Assembly: GCA_029202485.1 (NCBI GenBank)
Contig: CP119313.1
Location: 3,162,001-3,226,000 of the forward strand
DNA length: 64,000 nucleotides
Direction of reading: 5' to 3'
From: Candidatus Pedobacter colombiensis
GTDB lineage: Bacteria > Bacteroidota > Bacteroidia > Sphingobacteriales > Sphingobacteriaceae
Below, one piece after another: positions 26,702-33,442 of this stretch. Positions within the stretch are counted from its first letter, which is position 1. Each line of letters begins with the position of its first letter. The notes beneath the pieces are model-generated. The model was not told the DNA's origin. It made no database searches and was given only the letters and a program-made list of their open reading frames with translations. Position numbers and translations under genes: made by a program.

Positions 26702-27549
26702 GTATGATTGAAAGGCGTAGCCTTATTTCCCCGGAGCACCAGGCGCTGAGTATTGCCAGTCAGTGCAAGCTACTGAACTTGCAGCGCAGCTGCTATTATT
26801 TCAAGCCTAAAGGCGAGTCGCTGTTCAACCAGTCGATAATGAATTTGATTGACCGTAAGTTTCTTGACTGCCCGTTTTACGGCGTGGACCGGATGACTGC
26901 GTATCTTAACAAAGATTTGGGATGTCATGTGAATAACAAGCGTATACGTCGTCTTTATCGTGTGATGAACCTGCGGACAATTTATCCTAAAAAGAACCTG
27001 AGCAAGGCTAATGCGGCACACCATAAATATCCATATTTGCTGAAAGGCTTGAAAATAGATCGGCCGGGCCAGGTTTGGCAGGCTGATATCACTTATATTC
27101 CCATGTTCAGAGGCTTCATGTATATGTTTGCCATTATTGATGTGTACAGCCGAAAGATTGTCGGATGGAGCATTTCAAATACCATGACCGTAGAATGGTG
27201 CAGAGATGTACTGCTTGAAACCATTGAAGAACATGGTACACCTGGTATATTTAATACGGATCAAGGCTCACAGTTCACCAGTCCGATCTTCACTAAAGCA
27301 CTTAAAGACAGTAATGTAAGTATATCTATGGATGGCAAGGGAAGAGCCTTGGATAATGTGTTCATTGAGCGATTCTGGAGATCTTTGAAACAGGAGTATA
27401 TTTATCTTAACCCACCTAACGGTGGTATGGAATTATTCCAGGGTATAAAACGGTATGTGGAATTTTATAACAATGAACGAAGGCATCGGTCAATGGACGA
27501 TCTTACGCCAAATGAGGTATTCTATCAAAATAATAAAAAAGTGTCCTAA
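26698..27549 (+). CDS. IS3-family OrfB (DDE integrase-like transposase), copy 1
   Basis: A 283-residue protein with an HTH_21 region (PFYGVDRMTAYLNKDLG, RIRRLYRVMNL) and an rve integrase core. The DDE triad is visible as Asp in WQADITYIP, Asp in FNTDQGSQFTS and Glu in VFIERFWRSLK, followed by YNNERRHRSM. It catalyses excision and insertion as part of OrfAB. The protein sequence is identical to the second copy at 28787-29638. Overlaps orfA by 4 bases. Confidence 0.97.
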   Translation: MSMIERRSLISPEHQALSIASQCKLLNLQRSCYYFKPKGESLFNQSIMNLIDRKFLDCPFYGVDRMTAYLNKDLGCHVNNKRIRRLYRVMNLRTIYPKKNLSKANAAHHKYPYLLKGLKIDRPGQVWQADITYIPMFRGFMYMFAIIDVYSRKIVGWSISNTMTVEWCRDVLLETIEEHGTPGIFNTDQGSQFTSPIFTKALKDSNVSISMDGKGRALDNVFIERFWRSLKQEYIYLNPPNGGMELFQGIKRYVEFYNNERRHRSMDDLTPNEVFYQNNKKVS

Positions 27550-27598
27550 ATAATCTTAAGTTTGACCTATAGCTGTCCAGCAAACCGGGAGTACTTCA

Positions 27599-28737
27599 TA
27601 AAGGCCTTTCCATTAAAACAAATGCCGTCCTAGTTCCACTACATAAAGAAGGTGTATTCGTTCATATTTCAGAAAAGAAGATGGTAAAATTCGGATTCTT
27701 GAATTATATGATGATGTACAAAGATAACAAGGATCACATCATAACAGAATGGGTAGAATTAAAGCCCACTGAAAAATGGATAAATTCAAAAATTTCAAGG
27801 AAATACGAAGGAAGAATTTTAGTAAAGGATTGGGATGGCAAAACAAAACGGGTTATCGACTTTAAAGAAGAAAATTTGAATAGAACGGCCAATAATACAA
27901 TCAGTTCAAAAAAAAATATCCGGGATAAAAGGCACCGTGATGTCTAATGATGAGCAACAAATTTGTTTTTACACCACCACATATACCCTTACTACAGGTC
28001 GTAGCCTTTGTAGCTGTAAGGGCCACACCTATGAAATGTGGGTAGCTGGGGGTTGTACCTGCGGAGATGTACCCAAACAAGGTTATACGACTACCCTATC
28101 ATACGAAACTGCTTATGATTGCTTAGCAGTAGAGGATGGTGGGCCAAGTGGCGGTGGTGTTGGTGGCCCGCCTTCAGGCGGTAGCGGTCAACCGCCTACA
28201 GGAAATGGAAATGGGAACGGAGGCGGTACAAATCCTGATGATTACGCGCCTATACATTGTAATCCTGACCCAAATTATGTAGTACCAACAACACCTCCAC
28301 CACCGGGACAGGAGTATATAATACCTTGTTCTGAAATGTCAATACCCGATGAAGACATTCCTGACCCAAACACAAATCCACAACCATTAACATCAACAGA
28401 ACTGATCATCCATTATTACAATGCAGACCCCAATACCGATATGCACTTAAGTGATAGCGAAGTATCTTTTTTAAACAATAATTCAAATATTGTTGAAGAA
28501 CTACTGAATTATTTACAGGCAGAGACTTTAGAAACCAAAGAATTTGGAAAATGGGCAATTGCGTATTTAAATGAAAATACTGACGCAACGTTTTCAGAAT
28601 TAATTCAAGCCAACGACATTTCAAATTCAACAATTAATTTACCAATTTTAGACGTTTCAGAATTGACTAATTATCCAAAATTCAAGGCCCTTGTAAATGA
28701 CTTACCAAACTTTTTGACGAGATATCCTAATATACTC
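27599..28737 (+). pseudogene. Gene fragment trapped between the IS copies; polymorphic-toxin-like body, truncated at both ends and frameshifted
   Basis: A frame enters from the IS boundary without a start (KGLSIKTNAVLVPLHKEGVF...) and runs to 27947. A second frame, opening just before and starting at GTG 27937, continues to 28740, where its stop codon is the first TGA of the IS end. The two overlap by 11 bases. An A9 run at 27908-27916 suggests a one-base insertion; with A8 they join as one protein (SSKKISGIKGTVMSNDEQQ). The joined protein has a Cys-rich block (SLCSCKGHTYEMW...CTCGDVP), a Gly/Pro-rich linker and an acidic C-terminal region (LSDSEVSFLNNN, FGKWAIAYLNENTDATF). I recognise no named family. 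The layout resembles Bacteroidota secreted polymorphic toxins that have lost the toxic tip. Confidence 0.7.
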
Positions 28738-28786
28738 TGAAGTACTCCCGGTTTGCTGGACAGCTATAGGTCAAACTTAAGATTAT

Positions 28787-29638
28787 TTAGGACACTTTTT
28801 TATTATTTTGATAGAATACCTCATTTGGCGTAAGATCGTCCATTGACCGATGCCTTCGTTCATTGTTATAAAATTCCACATACCGTTTTATACCCTGGAA
28901 TAATTCCATACCACCGTTAGGTGGGTTAAGATAAATATACTCCTGTTTCAAAGATCTCCAGAATCGCTCAATGAACACATTATCCAAGGCTCTTCCCTTG
29001 CCATCCATAGATATACTTACATTACTGTCTTTAAGTGCTTTAGTGAAGATCGGACTGGTGAACTGTGAGCCTTGATCCGTATTAAATATACCAGGTGTAC
29101 CATGTTCTTCAATGGTTTCAAGCAGTACATCTCTGCACCATTCTACGGTCATGGTATTTGAAATGCTCCATCCGACAATCTTTCGGCTGTACACATCAAT
29201 AATGGCAAACATATACATGAAGCCTCTGAACATGGGAATATAAGTGATATCAGCCTGCCAAACCTGGCCCGGCCGATCTATTTTCAAGCCTTTCAGCAAA
29301 TATGGATATTTATGGTGTGCCGCATTAGCCTTGCTCAGGTTCTTTTTAGGATAAATTGTCCGCAGGTTCATCACACGATAAAGACGACGTATACGCTTGT
29401 TATTCACATGACATCCCAAATCTTTGTTAAGATACGCAGTCATCCGGTCCACGCCGTAAAACGGGCAGTCAAGAAACTTACGGTCAATCAAATTCATTAT
29501 CGACTGGTTGAACAGCGACTCGCCTTTAGGCTTGAAATAATAGCAGCTGCGCTGCAAGTTCAGTAGCTTGCACTGACTGGCAATACTCAGCGCCTGGTGC
29601 TCCGGGGAAATAAGGCTACGCCTTTCAATCATACTCAT
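28787..29638 (-). CDS. IS3-family OrfB, copy 2
   Basis: A 283-residue DDE transposase with the same protein sequence as 26698-27549, including the DDE residues. It starts in a 4-base overlap with orfA and is reached by -1 frameshifting. Confidence 0.97.
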   Translation of the reverse strand: MSMIERRSLISPEHQALSIASQCKLLNLQRSCYYFKPKGESLFNQSIMNLIDRKFLDCPFYGVDRMTAYLNKDLGCHVNNKRIRRLYRVMNLRTIYPKKNLSKANAAHHKYPYLLKGLKIDRPGQVWQADITYIPMFRGFMYMFAIIDVYSRKIVGWSISNTMTVEWCRDVLLETIEEHGTPGIFNTDQGSQFTSPIFTKALKDSNVSISMDGKGRALDNVFIERFWRSLKQEYIYLNPPNGGMELFQGIKRYVEFYNNERRHRSMDDLTPNEVFYQNNKKVS

Positions 29639-29919
29639 TTCCCCAAGACTTTTTTTAGGAAATCAACCTGGATCTGAAGTTCGCCAATCTTGGAGTACAG
29701 TTCCTTCTCTTTAGATTCTTCCTTTTCATCTGGTTTCTCTGAACCAAACACCGTATCGGCTTTCTCAAGAAATTCACGCTTCCACGCGGTGATCTGTGTG
29801 GGATGGAGACTGTATTTGGACGCAAGTTCTTGCATGGTACTACTTTCCTTAATTGCTTCAAGCACCACTTTGGTCTTGAAAACAGAACTGAATTTTCTAC
29901 GCTCTTTTTTCATTTTCAA
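29635..29919 (-). CDS. IS3-family OrfA, copy 2
   Basis: A 94-residue helix-turn-helix protein identical to 26417-26701, with the same A7 slippery run near its end. Confidence 0.95.
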   Translation of the reverse strand: MKMKKERRKFSSVFKTKVVLEAIKESSTMQELASKYSLHPTQITAWKREFLEKADTVFGSEKPDEKEESKEKELYSKIGELQIQVDFLKKVLGK

Positions 29920-30094
29920 CTGTTAAATTTATGAATTTAATCAGCTGTCCAATATTTGGGGAGTATTATAAATTGTATTATAATCCGCTAACCTGAAAAA
30001 TTTCTGGAAGAAGTAAAAGCCAATATCAAAACCTTGCTGGTCATCATGATTTTATTTTAACCCACATTAGAAAAAGCATAAAAAAATAATCAAA

Positions 30095-30650
30095 ATGAAG
30101 AGTTTATTATTGTTTTGTCTTCTGTTTAAATGCGACTAATACAGTCCAAAACAAAGATATAATTGAAATAAAAAGAACAATTACTAGTTTTTTTGAATGG
30201 GATAAGATAACAGATCGAGAAAATTTAAGTCCCAAGTATTCGATTACTAAAGCTATCAAGCAAGGGAATAAAAAAAAGATAGAGATTGACAAAGATGGAG
30301 TTGAATTATATCTTAATAAATACAGAAAAAGCCGTTTATTCTCCGAATTATACTTAAATAATTTGCGGGGGTATTTTTATAAAATAGGAAAGGGTTTAGA
30401 TAAAGATCCAGAAATAGAAGAAGATGCTATTATAAAAACAGATGGCTTAGATTTAGATATCCCTCTCCAAAGCTATGAACCTGAACTTATATTAGATCAT
30501 TATAAAAAAGGCTTGTTTAAGAAAATTGTAATAGTTAGCAATAAATCCATTGTCCAATTTTATATTTCCAAATATCAAACTAAAATGATATTTACGCTTA
30601 CAAAAGAAAAAGGCAGATGGTTTATCGATACTATTGATTATTACGATTAG
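30095..30650 (+). pseudogene. Small lipoprotein-like gene with probable 5' frameshift (possible immunity protein)
   Basis: An ATG at 30095 starts a signal-like peptide (MKSLLLFCLLFKCD) that stops after 14 codons. A second frame, open from 30099, continues from there (LNATNTVQNKDIIEIKRT) to 30650. Joining them by a one-base change near 30125 gives a secreted protein of about 185 residues. The body has ITSFFEWDKI, RSRLF/KSRLFSELYLNNL-type and EPELILDHYKKG blocks, loosely like DUF3828 proteins (weak). Without the repair only a 95-residue product from TTG 30363 is possible. It sits downstream of the broken toxin-like gene, beyond the second IS. A sequencing error is the alternative to a real mutation. 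Confidence 0.5.
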
Positions 30651-30789
30651 TATGTATGCCTTTCCAACACTTCAAATCTCCTAAGTATTACAAGTCCCGC
30701 AACGAGGTTTAATGCTTGTGCTTTGAGAATATTTTAATCCTAAAGGAGAGATAGTGAGCATTAACGTATGGAATTTAAATTAAACCGAT

Positions 30790-31194
30790 ATGAGAATTAA
30801 AATATCAAGCTTTACAATCTTCCTAATGATTTTTTTTGGTTGTAAACGTACGAAGATAGATGAAAAAGAATTAATTTTTAAGGCTTATTTTAAACAGGCA
30901 GTATTTGAAAAATGTCTATACTATGGCTTTAATGGATCCAGAACATTTAAAGAACTTATGAAACAGAACAAAGGCGGCGGTGGGGAGTTTATAATGTACT
31001 CTGATCATATTATTGATAGCATAGCAAAAAGTACAAATGTGAAGATGGTATCAGATTCCATAGCCAGTATAGGAAAGGTTGCTGAGGGATCAGAAGGTAA
31101 ACACATCATTAGTACATGTTTAGCATTGTATACAAGCAAGATGTTAGATTCTATAGCAGGTGTTGAATATCAGAAATATAAAAACCTAAGATAG
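30790..31194 (+). CDS. Small lipoprotein of unknown function, possible immunity protein
   Basis: A 134-residue protein with a lipobox-type start (MRIKISSFTIFLMIFFGCKR, Cys18). Two further cysteines sit in FEKCLYYGF and ISTCLALYTSKMLDSI. This Cys pair with a CL-x-Y-x-SKxLD ending recalls the Tai4-type amidase immunity family, but the match is by eye and weak. It lies after another small lipoprotein-like gene and converges on the UspA gene with a 34-base gap. A 15-nt stretch upstream (30692-30706) matches a conserved 16S rRNA segment, most likely by chance. Confidence 0.55.
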   Translation: MRIKISSFTIFLMIFFGCKRTKIDEKELIFKAYFKQAVFEKCLYYGFNGSRTFKELMKQNKGGGGEFIMYSDHIIDSIAKSTNVKMVSDSIASIGKVAEGSEGKHIISTCLALYTSKMLDSIAGVEYQKYKNLR

Positions 31195-31228
31195 GTTTGG
31201 AACAGCAAGATAGTAGATAAGATCCCTT

Positions 31229-32068
31229 TTATAACTTCTCTTTGAATAGCAGTAAGGGCAGATGGGTATGGTATGCAAGCCTGGTGGTCATGCTCCGATG
31301 AAAAATATTTTCAAAAAAGCTATGCTCTTTTAGAATAGTAATGACCAATTCTGCGCGCTGTTGTCCTGCAAATTCCATGATGCCTGCAACGGTATCATTA
31401 TGATCGATGTAATGGTATTCTACTTGCGAACCCCAAATCTCGTGCAGCGCAGCCATCTCATCGTTGTTGTCTGCATCAGAATGCTTCCCGTAATCATCAA
31501 CATTCAGCAAGATTAATCTTGCCCCCAGTGCATGTACGAAAGTTTTGATTGCAAATACTGAGCCTGGCTCAGAAACCTGCTTCAGGTCACCGGCAAAAAC
31601 AATGGTTTTTATGGGTTGAAAAGCAGCAACCGGTGGCACGATCAGCAATGGGGCCTGACCATTTTTTGCAAGGCCTATGGTATTGCTACCGATCAGAATT
31701 TTTTCAAGATTACTTTTTCCGGTAATCCCCGCCACTACAAGTCCGATGTCATACTGGCCAATTAGCGTATTAACAGCGGGCACCAAGGCCCTGTCATCTA
31801 CTAAGGTTTCTATTTTAGTCTGTTCAGGTAACCAATCCTGAAGGTCATTTTTTAATTCAGTAATCCTACCATTGCTCTCATCCAGGGAATCTGTAAATCC
31901 CTCCGAAAGGGGGACAAAAATTATAGGTGGTATAGCTGCAGGCTCAAAAGAATGATATAAGATCAGCTTCGGGGTCTTAAGCTGATAGGCCAATGCAGCT
32001 GCATACCTGGCCGCATTTAAAGCGGCATTGGAGAAATCGGTTAGTATCAGCATATTACTTGTTTCCAT
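31229..32068 (-). CDS. Universal stress protein, tandem UspA domains
   Basis: A 279-residue cytoplasmic protein with two Usp domains (about 1-145 and 150-279). The first starts MLILTDFSNAALNAARYAAALA and carries the ATP-binding pattern G-x2-G-x9-G-S in AGITGKSNLEKILIGSN. The second has IVFAGDLKQVSEPGS and a degenerate ATP motif ending HRSMTTRLAYHTHLPLLLF. Such tandem Usps are common in Bacteroidota and respond to stress or starvation. It lies 20 bases downstream of the esterase-family gene and is probably co-transcribed. Confidence 0.93.
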   Translation of the reverse strand: METSNMLILTDFSNAALNAARYAAALAYQLKTPKLILYHSFEPAAIPPIIFVPLSEGFTDSLDESNGRITELKNDLQDWLPEQTKIETLVDDRALVPAVNTLIGQYDIGLVVAGITGKSNLEKILIGSNTIGLAKNGQAPLLIVPPVAAFQPIKTIVFAGDLKQVSEPGSVFAIKTFVHALGARLILLNVDDYGKHSDADNNDEMAALHEIWGSQVEYHYIDHNDTVAGIMEFAGQQRAELVITILKEHSFFENIFHRSMTTRLAYHTHLPLLLFKEKL

Positions 32069-32088
32069 GATATTCCTCGTTTAATAGA

Positions 32089-33342
32089 TTAATAGGAAAA
32101 AGGATAAGTTTCGGGAATTTGATGACCATCTGGTCTAAGGTATAAAGGATGCAGTGCCATAGTCTGATCAATATAAATGAAGGCATCATACCTGGAACTC
32201 AATACAGAGGCCCCATAACTTTCCCTTTTCGGGTGATAGATAACTCCAATGGCCCTATGGGGCATCATCTTATCAAAGCGCTGTTTTTTGTCTCTTTCAA
32301 ATATTAAGAGTCTGTCTGTCGCAGCATCCTGATGCAGCAGTTCTTCTACACTTCCCGGATGAGCTTCGGGAACATTCATCTCTTCCATTTCTCCACCCCA
32401 CTCTTTTGCTGCAATTACTGTTCCCTGATAAGATCCAAAGCCAACGAGTACCACATCCTGAAGCCCCATTTCTTCTCTTAGCAGCTGGCCCAGGTTGACC
32501 ATGCCTTCGGCATGCATATTGGTATATCTGGCATCACCAATGTGTGTATTGTGTGCCCATATAATGGTTTTAGCTCCGGCCCCATGAAATTTGCGCAGCC
32601 GATAAAGGGTTTCTATCATATGCGACTCCCTCAGGTTCCAGGTATTGTCATTAAAGCCGGTCATGTTCCTGTAGTATTCTTCTGCATTTACAGCGACATT
32701 CGCATTCTGTTCAGTATTCAGCGCAGCTTCAGGATCATGGTTATATCCTGAGGCTTTTTTACGGATTTCAGTTAACATGCTCACCAGTGTATCCCGACAA
32801 GAATCAGCTATGGTAGCTTGCTCCCTGGCATACCTGTACTCGTCACGGTCATAAGGTTCAAAACATTGAATGGCCTTTTTCGCAATTGCTGCTGTGGCCG
32901 GATCTGTGCCTTCCAGGTATTCAGTAATGACATATAACGATTCCCATAGGCTATAGACATCCAGGCCATAAAAACCAATCTTTTTATTGGGATAAAGCTG
33001 CTTATTGTAATCTTTAAGCCAGCTGATCAGTGCCGTTACCTCCCAGTTTGCCCACATCCAGGTTGGCCATCTTCTAAAACTTCTCAGCATTTCTTCGGGA
33101 CTTTTATCTGCTGAATCGTATCCTTTGATATAACGGTTCAGCCGGTAACAATCGGGCCAGTCTCCTTCTATGGCAATAAAATTAAAACCTTTTTCCTCAA
33201 TCAGTCTTTTCGATATAGCCGTACGCCAGGTGTAATATTCGTGCGTGCCATGGGAAGCTTCTCCAAGTAATACGCAATGTGCATCACCGATCCGCTCCAA
33301 TAAAGGATCCAGGGCTTTTGAATGTTCAAGATTAGATTCCAT
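32089..33342 (-). CDS. Erythromycin esterase-family hydrolase
   Basis: The frame begins at 33381, but that extension would include the hairpin at 33376-33399. ATG 33342 (MESNLEHSKALDPLLERIGD) is preferred, giving 417 residues. Family blocks are present: LLGEASHGTHEYYTWR with the catalytic-pocket Glu and His, FIAIEGDWPDCYRLNRYI, WAHNTHIGDARYTN and the final HPKRESYGASVLSSRYD. Characterised members open macrolide lactones or act on related esters, but most chromosomal Bacteroidota members are of unknown substrate and this one should not be read as proof of macrolide resistance. Co-directional with the Usp gene. Confidence 0.88.
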   Translation of the reverse strand: MESNLEHSKALDPLLERIGDAHCVLLGEASHGTHEYYTWRTAISKRLIEEKGFNFIAIEGDWPDCYRLNRYIKGYDSADKSPEEMLRSFRRWPTWMWANWEVTALISWLKDYNKQLYPNKKIGFYGLDVYSLWESLYVITEYLEGTDPATAAIAKKAIQCFEPYDRDEYRYAREQATIADSCRDTLVSMLTEIRKKASGYNHDPEAALNTEQNANVAVNAEEYYRNMTGFNDNTWNLRESHMIETLYRLRKFHGAGAKTIIWAHNTHIGDARYTNMHAEGMVNLGQLLREEMGLQDVVLVGFGSYQGTVIAAKEWGGEMEEMNVPEAHPGSVEELLHQDAATDRLLIFERDKKQRFDKMMPHRAIGVIYHPKRESYGASVLSSRYDAFIYIDQTMALHPLYLRPDGHQIPETYPFSY

Positions 33343-33375
33343 CTCAGTCAGATTTAAACAGTAATCAGTCCTATA

Positions 33376-33399
33376 AAACAATCAGGATCAGGATTGTTT
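33376..33399 (-). terminator. Hairpin between GH2 and the esterase-family gene
   Basis: AAACAATC and GATTGTTT form an 8-bp stem with an 8-nt loop; on the minus strand it is followed by TTTTAT. It probably terminates the GH2 transcript and favours the later start of the esterase gene. Confidence 0.6.
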
Positions 33400-33442
33400 C
33401 AAAAAAGATGAAATGTTCGATGACTTTTACAGGATACCGTTC

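Larger units (their letters stand above)
26366..27598 (+). mobile_element. IS3-family insertion sequence, copy 1
   Basis: The element has two overlapping frames (orfA, orfB) typical of IS3. Inferred ends are about 28-bp imperfect inverted repeats: left 26366-26393 and right 27571-27598, sharing TACTCCC and TGGACAGCT, with the right end closing in CA. Copy identity with 28738-29970 defines the boundaries. Confidence 0.85.
26366..29970. mobile_element. Composite structure: two inverted IS3-family copies around a gene fragment
   Basis: Two 1233-bp copies, identical except for at least one base (G at 26390, against A in the other copy), face away from each other's cargo end and enclose 27599-28737. 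The outermost flanks share a 3-base AAT (26363-26365 and 29971-29973), the size of duplication expected for IS3 elements. Neither single copy has matching flanks of its own. This suggests the whole unit moved together or that internal flanks were rearranged. A 3-base match has about 1 in 64 odds by chance. Confidence 0.7.
28738..29970 (-). mobile_element. IS3-family insertion sequence, copy 2 (inverted)
   Basis: Same 1233-bp element as 26366-27598 on the opposite strand, with inverted-repeat ends at 28738-28765 (TGAAGTACTCCC...) and 29943-29970. Insertion into the cargo gene supplied that gene's present stop codon. The near-perfect identity of the copies points to recent movement. Confidence 0.85.

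Noticed and set aside
29974..30062. A short plus-strand frame ending KANIKTLLVIMILF just right of the second IS
   Set aside because: It has about 23 codons, a stop immediately upstream and no start; it could be a gene remnant but cannot be supported.
30692..30706. A 15-nt match to the conserved 16S rRNA segment AAGTCCCGCAACGAG
   Set aside because: The similarity stops at both ends and no other rRNA-like sequence surrounds it, so this is not an rRNA gene; chance is the simplest explanation.
32089..33342. Reading the esterase-family gene as a macrolide resistance determinant
   Set aside because: The family label is broad and chromosomal members in Bacteroidota have unknown substrates; the sequence alone does not show resistance.
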